This document shows, one piece after another, positions 1 through 7,847 of a stretch of 21,849 nucleotides of DNA. Within the stretch, counting starts at the first letter, position 1, and the number at the start of each line of letters is the position of its first letter. The stretch lies in the NCBI GenBank assembly GCA_003427395.1, contig BFEA01000028.1:1518396-1540244 (forward strand), in the 5' to 3' direction. Made by a program: the position numbers and the translations under genes. The DNA is from Chara braunii. Lineage: Eukaryota > Streptophyta > Charophyceae > Charales > Characeae. The notes beneath the pieces are model-generated. The model saw only the letters and a list, made by a program, of their open reading frames with translations, made no database searches and was not told the DNA's origin.

Positions 1-68
<68 letters not shown>
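1..68. repeat. (AG)n microsatellite at window edge
   Basis: An uninterrupted AG dinucleotide array of 34 units opens the window. Since it starts at base 1, the true array is probably longer, and this may be a contig end that broke in low-complexity sequence. Confidence 0.97.
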
Positions 69-71
<3 letters not shown>

Positions 72-139
72 GGGCGCGCACGGGAAATAGCAGGTACGCA
101 GAAAACAGTGGGCGTTTGTGGGTAATAGAGGGTACGTGC

Positions 140-176
<37 letters not shown>

Positions 177-195
177 CAGAAAACAGCGGGCGGGC
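69..195. repeat. Degenerate duplication around a second (AG)n array
   Basis: The stretch around 84-114 (aatagcaggtacgcagaaaa, then cagtgggcg) recurs in altered form at 123-193 (aatagagggtacgtgca, then cagaaaacagcgggcg). A 30-bp AG array at 143-172 is inserted within the second copy. This suggests that the AG arrays spread with a short flanking unit. An open frame across it is AG read-through (RERERE) and is not a gene. Confidence 0.7.
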
Positions 196-607
196 AATAC
201 CGACCACCCGACTACAACCCCCTCCCCCCGTACACACACACACCCATGAAAAGAGTTCTCAGATCATAAATTCCTCTGCCCATTCGGGGAGATCTCAACA
301 AACGCAGTCCAACCTCGTCATCAAAAAAAAAAAATACAAAAAAAATTGACCCGGTTCTGGGCCCAGCCGGATTTGGATCCGGTCCGGTCCAACCGGCCGG
401 TTGCCGGTGCAGCCCTGGTTGAATTTACAAACAAAAGGACAAAACTGAAACCACAGCAAACTGTAAAGCAAAAATTATTTAGAAATATGGTACGATCGCG
501 GGTGAAGAATGGGGGCCTTATAGGCAAGCCCCTACTGATTGTCTTTACGCTCCCCCATCCTTTACCATCTAGCAGCCTTTTAGGGGCCTTAGCTGGTGGG
601 TGGTCCG
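196..607. other. Unassigned sequence with a GC-rich CCGG cluster
   Basis: No gene is seen. At 349-412 a compact GC-rich block contains repeated CCGG, GGTCC and GGCC words (ggatccggtccggtccaacc, accggccggt) inside otherwise A-rich sequence. This style of CCGG clustering resembles the subterminal repeats of some DNA transposons, but no terminal repeat or target duplication was found, so the origin is open. A-rich runs lie at 321-345. Confidence 0.4.
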
Positions 608-812
608 GGCTGCTGCTTTTTTTTCTCTCTTTTTTTCTTTTTTTTTTTCTTTTTTTTTTCTTATTTTTTTTTTAAACACGCCTCCGTCAGTGTTAGTAGT
701 GCTGGTAAGAGCAGACACCACTAACACTTGGGGGGGAGCTCCATCTATTGGTGGGGAGCGGCACCTGCTGGAAAATGGGTCTAGCGTCCCTTACAGAGGC
801 AGAATTCGAACC
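608..812 (-). mobile_element. A-tailed SINE-like retroposon, copy 1
   Basis: Read on the minus strand, this has a B-box-like word GGTTCGAATTC (802-812), then a 54-bp block (737-790), then a variable hairpin segment (677-736), then gtttaaa and a long A-rich tail (608-676, T-rich on the plus strand). The 54-bp block matches 20616-20669 in the opposite orientation at 49 of 54 positions, and both copies end in gtttaaa plus an A tail. A shared body and A-rich tail are what is expected of a SINE. The 5' boundary and target duplication were not resolved. Confidence 0.65.
689..728. repeat. Inverted repeat specific to SINE copy 1
   Basis: agtgttagtagtg (689-701) pairs with caccactaacact (716-728): a 13-bp stem with one mismatch and a 14-nt loop. 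It lies entirely in the segment present in copy 1 but absent from copy 2 near 20670, so it is either an insertion in copy 1 or a loss in copy 2. Confidence 0.75.
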
Positions 813-1312
813 ATTTCAGAAAAACAGAATTGTGGAGTATTCCTGCCAGCATTGATTGCCCTGGGGTCCAGGGGATTGACTGAGCAGGCTCCTACCCCCT
901 ACTTTTTGAGACATACCCTCTATTGATGCTGCTGGCCCACTCCCAGTGTTAGTGCAGAGGGGAGGAGTCATTGACTGAACAGGAGTATTGGAGGAGGGCA
1001 GGAGCCTCTTTGCCCTGAAACAGGCATTAGATATCAACTACTCCAAACTAGCTCTTCCTCTTCTACCAATCTCCTGTTACAACTCGCTACGAATCTCGAC
1101 TCTCCCACAGATTTAGTCTGTACCGTCTATACCATACCATTGCAGGTTCACTATTGCTGACTGGTGGGGAGGGAAAGGATCGGGGAAATCTGTGGATGGT
1201 CGCATCAGGAACTCCTGGCTCACCACAGTCCAGTCCTTGAAACAAATACTATAATCCCTAGTGAGCTTTTCCTGTTGGTCACCCTGGTCAACTTGAGTAG
1301 GTACCACCTCAC
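813..1312. other. Unassigned sequence
   Basis: Mixed-composition sequence with no recognisable gene, RNA or repeat copy elsewhere in the window. The 5' part of the SINE-like element to its left may extend into the first 100 bases, but no A box could be placed at normal spacing from the B box. Confidence 0.4.
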
Positions 1313-1313
1313 T

Positions 1314-1416
1314 ACGGTCTTCACCCAAATAGAACGCCCAGTCATTATAGCCGTATTTAGGGCAACTTTCAGTCCAGGTGCAGCCATAAGGACCGGGCGT
1401 TCTATTCAAGTGAGGA
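1314..1416 (+). mobile_element. Foldback (MITE-like) element, copy 1
   Basis: The left arm (tcttcacccaaatagaacgc, then ccagtcattatagc) is the imperfect reverse complement of the right arm, whose complement reads tcctcacttgaatagaacgc then ccggtccttatggc. A short asymmetric centre, gggcaactttcagtcc, separates them. The same arms and centre recur at 9938-10044, 10073-10162 and 19771-19859. The centre gives each copy a direction; this copy has the same orientation as 19771-19859. No transposase is encoded. The duplex reading frames produce similar peptides on both strands, which is a consequence of the palindrome and not of coding. Confidence 0.8.
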
Positions 1417-1447
1417 AGGTTTGCGCCCCATATGCGACATGGCCATA

Positions 1448-1802
1448 ACACCCATGTGCTCTATTCAGAGGATGCAGCAGCGCCTTGGCAGGTGGATGAT
1501 GATGTGCTCTGCCGCAAATGTTAGAAGGCATACGTGGAATGCGATTGGGGTGAAGGGTACCCCCGACTGAAATCTTTTGTAAGTTGATGTGACGCCCCGT
1601 TGGAGAGTTTCAGTCATCATGTATGACACCCATGTGCTCTATTCAGAGGACGCAGCAGCGCCTTGGCAGGTGGATGATGATATGCTCTGCCACAAATGTT
1701 GGAAGGCATACGTGGAATGCAATTGGGGTGAAGGGTACCCCCGACTGAAGTACTTCGCAAGTTGATGTGACCCCCCGTTGGAGAGTTTCAGTCATCATGT
1801 AT
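1448..1802. repeat. Tandem duplication, 2 x 178 bp
   Basis: Two adjacent copies with a period of exactly 178 bp (1448-1625 and 1626-1802). Both begin acacccatgtgctctattca and end at gtcatcat. They differ at scattered single bases, for example gatgcagcag versus gacgcagcag, so the duplication is not brand new. The shared phrase ctctattca also occurs in the adjacent foldback right arm, which may mark the duplication junction. Confidence 0.93.
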
Positions 1803-2160
1803 ATAGTCCCCAAGACTGTGTGAGTATACATGTGTTTGTTTGAACCGCCAGTTCACTCAAAGCAGAGTTCAGCTCGTACCGGTTTTTACCCAGAAAGAGC
1901 TTCTCAATTCGGTCCTGGGCAAGTAGCGAACACAGCGGGCCACTTTGAGAAAACGCAGTTGCAGTCTCGTGAGCCTTGGAAGGCGGTTAGGCTCATGTGA
2001 ACTGGTGGTTTTTATGCTTATTGAAGAACACTAGGTATCGGAAAAGAGGAAGGAGTGTTAAGTATCGCAGCTATTGCTTGCTTGTATGCTGTAATATTTT
2101 CTGATTTATTGGAAGCACAGAAGCAGTGCCTCCTTGTGGTAGACTACAGTGGTTCATGGC
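1803..2160. other. Unassigned sequence
   Basis: No gene, RNA or repeat was recognised here. Both strands carry frequent stops. Confidence 0.4.
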
Positions 2161-2263
2161 TTTTTTCCTTTTTTTCCCTCTTTTTTCCCTCTTTTTCCCC
2201 TCTTTTTTCCCTCTTTCTTCCTTTTTTTTCTCTTTTTCTTTTTTTTCTCTTTTTTTTCTATTT
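2161..2263. repeat. Pyrimidine (T/C) tract
   Basis: About 100 bp almost entirely T and C, in T(4-8)C(1-4) blocks such as ccctcttttttccctctttt. Homopurine-homopyrimidine tracts with mirror symmetry can adopt triplex (H-DNA) structure; that is inference here. The open frame across it is Phe/Ser/Leu low complexity and not a gene. Confidence 0.9.
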
Positions 2264-2618
2264 AAAGGTTTGTGGCTTCTAATTCACTAGAAGTACTGTG
2301 GTTGTGCAGCTGCCGCTGCGATTCAGGAGTTTGGATCCGATCCGAAGTTCGCGTCTACTGCAATCGAGATCCTCCGAACGTTTTCGCAAGCGGAAGTAGC
2401 CAAGTCGTTAAGCACAAGGCAGGGGTGTGATGCAGAGCCAGAGATAGCTGAGCAATACATGCGCTTGATGACAACCTTTATAGTGCAGTGCCCAAGGGTA
2501 AGGAGCATCAGGCTGTAATGACCCGCCAAAACACAGACTGCGAACACTGGTGATTTCTGAGTTTTGCCGCTGGAATGAATGCCTTGCTGAGATTCCCGCA
2601 TTCCACTGAGTTTTCTAA
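2264..2618. other. Unassigned sequence
   Basis: No recognisable feature. A minus-strand open frame of 92 codons (2323-2601) has no recognisable motif and is within the length expected by chance. Confidence 0.35.
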
Positions 2619-2621
2619 GTC

Positions 2622-2813
2622 TGTGTGTGTGTGTGCTTGCTGGTCTGCGTGCGTGTCTAAGTGCTTTTCGGCCTGAGTGTGTGTGTGACCCGCAAGGGTA
2701 CTTTGTTTGTTGGAGGCCCAGCAGAGACGGTACTTACCTGTGGCTGTGTGTGTGTGTGCTTGCTGGTCTGCATGCCTGTCTGAGTGTTTTTCGGCCTGAG
2801 TGTGTGCGTGCTT
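2622..2813. repeat. Duplicated GT-flanked segment, 123-bp period
   Basis: gtgtgtgtgtgcttgctggt followed by ctgcgtgcgtgtct and ttttcggcctgagtgtgtg (about 2622-2683) recurs at 2745-2806 with a 123-bp offset and a few substitutions. Each copy starts in a short GT array and ends in a GT-rich run, so the microsatellite travels with the duplicated unit. Confidence 0.85.
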
Positions 2814-3225
2814 AGCTCTGGCTAGTAAAGTTTAAGCTTCACCCTGTGCCATACTACTAAGCTGGTAGACTTAGGGGGTAGTGTAGTTGTGACCACTGTT
2901 CCTGCAAGTGGGTAGCGCTCGGTGGACCCGTAACCATTGGGATTGTCTCCTGGGCTTGGCGAATAATAGGTAGGTAGCTTGAGGAAGGATGGAGGTAGGC
3001 AGCTAGTTTGAGATAGGCACAGTATTGAGAGAAGAAAATAGGGTAGTAAAATACAGCTTGTCCCCCGATGCGGAGAAGACAGCCGTATTTTTTTCATTAA
3101 AAAAAAAAAAAAAAATGCTGCTAAGATCGTGAGAAGAAAGGGGTGGTGCATGTGCATGGTCCATTAGCAGGGGGTTGCATTTGTCTATTCGATCTGTACC
3201 TCTGGGCCTCAGCCCTCCTCCGTGC
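2814..3225. other. Unassigned sequence with poly-A run
   Basis: No gene recognised. A 17-base A run lies at 3099-3115. It could be a retroposon tail, but no matching head was found immediately upstream on the plus strand. Confidence 0.35.
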
Positions 3226-3292
3226 AAGCATGGACTCGAACTGGCGACCATGGCCTCAAGAGCCAAGTATCTTAACCACTACATCCAGGACA
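3226..3292 (-). repeat. tRNA-derived SINE head (tRNA-like, degenerate)
   Basis: On the minus strand, an A-box-like segment tagtggttaagatactt (about 3265-3281) is followed by ggctcttgaggcc and a B-box-like AGTTCGAGTCC (3232-3242). The order and spacing match a tRNA gene, and the wording from TAGTGGTT to GGCTCT resembles a eukaryotic tRNA-Glu. The acceptor ends do not pair, so this is a pseudogene or SINE head rather than a working tRNA. Confidence 0.65.
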
Positions 3293-3866
3293 CGGTGTTC
3301 AAAAGCGGAACCGTACCGGCCGTGATCCCCGCCCCACCCCTGCAAGGCTGTAGTGTCCAAACTCGATGCACACCACACACAGCACCACACGAATTGCCAG
3401 CACGCTTTGCTCCAAGTAGCACATGACCCCCATCGGTAGTATAGCCCGCTCACTTACGCGAGTCTCTGGATTTGCCAGGAGTTTGCCCGGGGTTGATTAA
3501 ACCACCTGTGCGCCCAATCTTATTTTTTCCTGAATGCAGCTGTGTTCTCAGAATGCACTTTTGCGGATTCAAAAAAAGGAAGAATGAATTCAATTTTGGA
3601 GTACAAATGTAGAAGTGTTTGGTGAACACAAAAAAAAATGGTTTTGCCTAAACAAATAAAAAGGATATGCAAAAACAAACAAGTTTGCAACTTTGGAGTC
3701 TTTGGACTGAATTAACTCAAATATTGCCAAGTGGCAGTAATTGCATAAAAGACGGTTTTTTTTAACTTTTTTTTTTATTCAATAAGCAGAGGCTACACTT
3801 TAGCAATTGCAGGTCATATAGCTTTTCTTCCTAAGAGTCTTTGAAAACCCAGAGAGTCTGGTTTCC
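3293..3866. other. Unassigned sequence
   Basis: No gene. The first part is GC-neutral; from about 3530 it is AT-rich with A and T runs (for example 3757-3775). No structural repeat was seen. Confidence 0.35.
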
Positions 3867-3882
3867 TGTTGTTGTTGTTGTT

Positions 3883-3920
<38 letters not shown>

Positions 3921-3950
3921 TGACATCGTTGCCGTCATCGTCGTCATCAC
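3867..3950. repeat. Compound trinucleotide array (GTT)n(GTC)n
   Basis: Five GTT units run directly into about 14 GTC units and then into degenerate ttgacatcgttgccgtcatc and tcgtcatcac. The sharp GTT to GTC switch suggests a point change that then spread by slippage. Confidence 0.95.
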
Positions 3951-4041
3951 AGATGGAAGATTTTTCTTTTTTTCTGTTTTAATACTTTTTATGTCATAAA
4001 TTCTCATAATGTAATATAATAGTAATAATAAATTACTAATG

Positions 4042-4059
4042 CGAGGATCCGGATCCTCG
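4042..4059. repeat. 18-bp perfect palindrome at a composition boundary
   Basis: cgaggatccggatcctcg is its own reverse complement and contains two adjacent GGATCC words. It sits exactly where AT-rich sequence with aataataata (3985-4040) changes to GGCCC-rich sequence. It could be a natural palindrome, a transposon end, or a ligation or assembly junction. Confidence 0.85.
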
Positions 4060-4470
4060 GCAGGCCTAAGAGGGCCCTACTGCAGATGTTCCCGCCCTAA
4101 GTGAAGGTGGGCCTAACAAGTCACGAGAGGCCCTCAGCTATCAATTTTGTATTTGGGGGTCCAGGTAGTTTCGACGCGCCAGTTGGTCGAGGGAAAACGC
4201 AGGCCGAGCAGCAGCACATTCCACGGTCTTCTGGGCCTTTCCAAGAATGCAGGCCCTGGGCGAGAATCGCAGCCTCATACACAGACAGTTGTGAGGCCCA
4301 ACCGTAAGAGGCCCAGTAGCTGCAACACAAGCGCAGCATCCTGGGGCCTACCGGAAGCTTCTGGGCCCAGGCCAGTCCAGCCAGGCTGCGAAGGCAGGAG
4401 GCTCATTCCATGTAGGAAAGAGCTCGCCAAGGGCAGCCTCATTCAGGCACTCGCATGCTAGCGGCAGCGC
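4060..4470. repeat. GGCCC-rich degenerate block
   Basis: About ten irregularly spaced copies of AGGCCC, GGGCCT or CTGGGCC (for example aggcctaagagggccctact, agaggccctcagct, tctgggcctttcc, gaggcccagtagctgc, cctggggcctaccgg). The spacing is about 20-60 bp and not regular enough to define a unit. Two short overlapping open frames cross it on the plus strand without recognisable motifs. Confidence 0.5.
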
Positions 4471-5040
4471 TGCTGGAGCAAACACTCGTGGGCTGCTGGT
4501 GGCACTGAGAGGCAAGGTGCAAGCGCGTGCGGTCGTGCAAGAAGCAGGGCGCTGCTGAGGGCAGCGCCATAGCCCAGCCTCCATAGCTGGCTGAGGGCTT
4601 GGATATACAGTGAGGCGCAGGGGTGGTCTTTGGGTGTACAAAAGGGAAGACGTGGGAAGAGGAGGGAGAGAGAGAAGGATGATGATGATGATGATGTGAG
4701 GGCACATACCTGGTATTGGCGATGGTCTGCATGGGCGACACCTTCAAGTACTTCGGAGGCTGCTGACGTCAACAGTTGCATTGTCAATTAGTAGGCTAGT
4801 AGTAGCTGTGTTGGGAGTAGTCTGGGCGCCGAGCGCCAAGTAGGGAGGTAGGGACTGGATACATATGTTGGTGGTGGCGAGAGCAGGCTCTCATTGACAT
4901 TGGTTTTCAGTGCTACGATTCTCCATTGGTGTCATATTGGTGCAATGCTGCTTTCTGAACACTGTGATACGATCTGGCTTTAATGTGATTGTGCAATCTG
5001 AATATTGTCATCTCGCTATTGCTCATTGTCCTTGCACAAA
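4471..5040. other. Unassigned sequence with (GAT)n
   Basis: No gene recognised. A six-unit GAT array lies at 4678-4696. The minus-strand open frames of about 100-120 codons here overlap one another in several frames, have no motif and include HHHHHH or SSSSS from the GAT array. Confidence 0.4.
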
Positions 5041-5059
5041 TTATAATACTACTAATATT

Positions 5060-5128
5060 CTGGGTTAGGCCGACGTCCGGCCCAGACGGACCGGGCCAGA
5101 CGGAAGGGGGGGGGGGTCCGTCCGACAA
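5060..5128. other. GC-rich CCGG/GACGG cluster
   Basis: gacgtccggcccagacggac, then cgggccagacgga, an 11-base G run (5106-5116) and gtccgtccgac. The outer parts pair imperfectly (ccagacgga with tccgtccg). Placed just after AT-rich sequence, it resembles the GC-rich block at 6500-6595 read on the opposite strand, with the purine satellite lying between them. Confidence 0.45.
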
Positions 5129-5230
5129 AACCAGACGAGCCAAAAACATCCCAGGAATTTTTTTTAGTTTTTTTTGAAGATGGGGTTGGAGTGCGCTCAC
5201 TGAGAGGAGCCCGAATCTGCAGAGAAACTT

Positions 5231-5272
5231 GTGAAAGTCATGTGTGTGTGTGGGGGGGGGGGGGGGGGGGGG
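5231..5272. repeat. (GT)n followed by 21-base poly-G
   Basis: A short GT array runs into 21 consecutive G (5252-5272). Such runs form G-quadruplex structures readily and are error-prone in sequencing, so their lengths are unreliable. Confidence 0.95.
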
Positions 5273-5457
5273 ATTTTGGAGGTCACTGTGGATGCGGGTG
5301 GTGCTTGCAGCTTTTCCTTTTCCTTTTTCTTCTGCTGTTTACCCCCTCCTCCATCCAGACCCGCCACTCCCCCCTCCAACGTCGCTGCCACCGCCCGCCA
5401 TAGTGCCGTGGAAGTAGAGGATGCAAGGACCACCAGCGAGGGAAAAAACAAAGTTCA

Positions 5458-5729
5458 AATATCGGAAGAAGAAGAACGAGAAGAAGAAGAAGAATTATAC
5501 AATGAGAAGAAGAAGAAGAATTAGAGGAGGAGGAGAAGTAGTAGTAGAAGAAGAAAAAGAAGAAGAAGAAGAAGAAGAAGAAGAAGAAGAAGAAAAGAAA
5601 GGAGGAGGAGGAGGAGGTGACAAGAAGATGAAAGGAGGAGGAGGAGGAGAGGACCTGCCGATTTTGAGTTGCGTTGACAGAAAAAAAAAAAAAAGGATGA
5701 CGAAGGAGGAGGAGGAGGAGGAGAGAAGA

Positions 5730-5780
<51 letters not shown>

Positions 5781-6200
5781 GAGCCTGAAACGTGGCACTT
5801 CGCCCGATGAAGAAAGCCAATGAAACAGGGAGGAGGAGGAGGAGAAAGGAGGAGGAGAGAAGAAGACGAAGGGAGGAGGAGGAGAAAGACCTACCGGTTT
5901 CGTGATATGTCGATGAAAAAAAAAAAAAAAGGGATGACGAAGGAGGAGGAGGAGGGGGAGAGAGGGAGAGAGAGAGAGCCTGACACGTGGCACTTCGCCC
6001 GATAAAGAAAACCAATGAAATAGGGAAGAGTAGGAGAAAGGAGGAGGAGAGAAGAAGACGAAGGGAGGACGAGGAGGAGGAGGAGGAGAAGGACCTCTGC
6101 CAGTTTCGTGATACGTCGATGAAAAAAAAAAAAGGATGAGGAAGGAGGGAGGAGGAGGAGAGTGACACAGAGGGAGAGAGGGAGAGAGAGAGAGAGAGAG
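5458..6200. repeat. Purine-rich satellite, about three 200-240 bp units
   Basis: The plus strand is almost all A and G. Non-simple landmarks recur in fixed order: gacct..(c)cg.tttcgtgat..gtcgatga at 5652, 5888 and 6092; an A run followed by aggatgacgaaggagga; a GA array; and cgtggcacttcgcccgat at 5791, 5986 and 6205. The periods are 195-236 bp. The unit therefore contains a conserved about 20-bp core that is not simple sequence. Long minus-strand open frames here (up to 388 codons) translate the pyrimidine strand as Ser/Leu/Phe/Pro runs and are not supported as genes. Confidence 0.88.
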
Positions 6201-6235
6201 GACATGTGGCACTTCGCGACACGGTACCGTACAAC

Positions 6236-6375
6236 GACGACGGGGCAGCTTTCCGACGGCGGGCAGCGACGACGAGCTGGGAAACGGGCAGGGCAGCGAC
6301 GACGGGCATCGACGACGGGCACCTCGGCGAGGGCGGGCAGCGACGGGAACTTCATTGGCGGGCAGCGACGACGAT
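6236..6375. repeat. Short GC-rich minisatellite
   Basis: gggcagcgacgac recurs irregularly about five times (for example near 6262, 6291, 6336 and 6360) with variants cgggcatcgacgacgggcac and gcgggcagcgacggg. The unit length wanders between about 15 and 30 bp. Confidence 0.7.
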
Positions 6376-6422
6376 CGAAATCGAAGGCCGCCCGAACGTA
6401 TGTGCAGTCGGCGGAAGAATTT

Positions 6423-6491
6423 GCGTGGGGGGGGCGGGGAGGCTCCCAAGCGTGAAAAAACATTGAAAAAGGCCTCCCCGCCCCCCCGTGC
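6423..6491. repeat. Strong GC hairpin
   Basis: The left arm at 6427-6443 (eight G, c, gggg, aggc) pairs with the right arm at 6473-6487 (gcctccccg then seven C), apart from one extra G. The loop is about 29 nt and A-rich. Flanking gcgt and gtgc extend the stem with wobble pairs in RNA. Confidence 0.85.
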
Positions 6492-6538
6492 AAAAATCGC
6501 GCTGGCCCGCCCGGCGTCAAACCGGGGGACCCAACCAG

Positions 6539-6591
6539 CCGGGCCGCCCGGGACCCCTGCCGGACGGAGGCTGGGCCGTCGGGCGGCCCGG
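6539..6591. repeat. Perfect 12-bp inverted repeat
   Basis: ccgggccgcccg (6539-6550) is the exact reverse complement of cgggcggcccgg (6580-6591), with a 29-nt GC-rich loop. A smaller AT hairpin follows: taatattg (6605-6612) with caatatta (6622-6629). The pair marks the edge of the GC-rich block. Confidence 0.85.
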
Positions 6592-6639
6592 AGTTTAACA
6601 CAGCTAATATTGTATAATTCCCAATATTAAGTTGGCATA

Positions 6640-7140
6640 CCTTCCCTCCACCTGCTGCATGGAAATCGTTGCAGCTGGTGCTCAGTTTTGCTGACCAGAG
6701 CATCCTGGAGAAGGTCAACTGATTTAGCGATGTACAGTCTCCACTGTCGAGATGTCGATCAGTGTGCAATGCCGAACAGGTTCGGGCCAAACAAAGATGG
6801 CTTCCACAGGTTTCCGTTTTTGGTCTTTTGGTCTTTTTGTTTTGTTTTGTTTTCGACTTAGTGTTATATTGTATCTCTCACTACTGTTCTGTGTGTGAGT
6901 GAAAAGTCGGAAACGTGTACTGTGTCTTCTTCCCTGACTCCCCACAGTTAGACTACGGACACCTCTAAATACGATTGGACACGTGAAAAAAAAGAAAAAA
7001 AGAAAAAAAAAAAGAGGATACATCGTCACACAATTCCACTGTGGAATGGTTTTCAAACTTCTTATTTTTTACCTTTGCCGTGTCCGTTGTCCGTCTTCTC
7101 TCTAGAGTTCCAATTTTAACGGATGCCGTTTAATGACTTT
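6640..7140. other. Unassigned sequence
   Basis: No gene recognised. An A-rich purine run lies at 6986-7014. The open frame of 110 codons on the minus strand is low complexity where it crosses that run. Confidence 0.35.
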
Positions 7141-7189
7141 TCTTTTTTTAGCCCCTACGGTTGTTCTATTCATCCCAATTGAGCTGAGG

Positions 7190-7258
7190 AGGATTCAAAC
7201 TCACGGTCTTTTTCCCAAGAGCTACGAGTATGTAGTGAACTACCACCTTTCAGCCACA
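7190..7258 (-). repeat. tRNA-derived SINE head, tandem copy A
   Basis: Minus strand: A-box-like tgtggctgaaaggtggta (7241-7258) and B-box-like AGTTTGAATCC (7191-7201), about 40 nt apart as in a tRNA gene. A short A-rich tail (T on plus, 7138-7150) follows 40 nt downstream, giving the outline of a very short SINE. It is too degenerate to fold as a tRNA. Confidence 0.65.
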
Positions 7259-7310
7259 ATGCAGGAATTCTTTGGGGTTGTGTATCCTAGTATCCATCGC
7301 TGATTGAATC

Positions 7311-7369
7311 AGGGTTTGAACTCACGGTCTCTTTCTAAGTATGTAGTGATGTACCACCTTTCAGCCACA
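7311..7369 (-). repeat. tRNA-derived SINE head, tandem copy B
   Basis: A second copy displaced 111 bp from copy A. It has an identical A-box segment (7352-7369) and a B-box-like GAGTTCAAACCC (7312-7323), and both copies share the right flank gccacaatgcaggaatt then tttggggttgtgta. It is about 10 bp shorter between the boxes. Sharing of the flank shows local duplication rather than two independent insertions. Confidence 0.68.
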
Positions 7370-7399
7370 ATGCAGGAATTTTTTGGGGTTGTGTACACT

Positions 7400-7770
7400 T
7401 GCCCTTATTCCTGGACTGGCAGTGACACTGGGGACATGTATGGCATTGTATGCCGATACTAACAACAAATTATTGACTGAACCACCTTTGCCTGTTTTGT
7501 TTCCCCCTCGCTGCTGCTGAACACATTATGGGAGAGTAGGATGTACTTGTGGCTGTTGAAGGACTGCTTGAGGTGGCGATTACACGAGCTGCTGCATGTG
7601 CGTCTTCGAGCCATCGTCTGGCTGCACCCCAAGCCTTCTCTTTCCTCTCAGGTATTTGCTTGCATCCAGAAACGAACCCTTTTTGGTCTTCTCCCTTTTT
7701 TTTTCAAAGGGACGACGGCCTTGAGATATTGTCACGAAAGGAAAAGTGAGTCAAGGAAAGGCGTTTTGTG
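7400..7770. other. Unassigned sequence
   Basis: No gene recognised. Short overlapping open frames on the plus strand do not show known motifs. Confidence 0.35.
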
Positions 7771-7778
7771 CGATATGG

Positions 7779-7838
7779 TGGGGAAGGGGAGGGGAAGGGG
7801 AGGGGAAGGGGAGGGGGAGGGGAGGGGGAGGGAAGGAG
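7779..7838 (+). repeat. G-rich (GGGGA)n-like tract
   Basis: Repeated ggggaggggaa and gggggagggg blocks contain at least eight runs of four or more G, giving strong G-quadruplex potential on the plus strand. Confidence 0.9.
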
Positions 7839-7847
7839 GAGTGGGAA

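Noticed and set aside
5283-6449. 388-codon minus-strand open frame, the longest in the window, and a 299-codon frame overlapping it
   Set aside because: Both translate the pyrimidine strand of the purine satellite as Ser/Leu/Phe/Pro runs in several frames at once. Absence of stops follows from base composition, not selection.
7779-7838. G-rich tract as a promoter or CpG island
   Set aside because: It is almost free of CpG and has no adjacent gene; it is a simple purine repeat.
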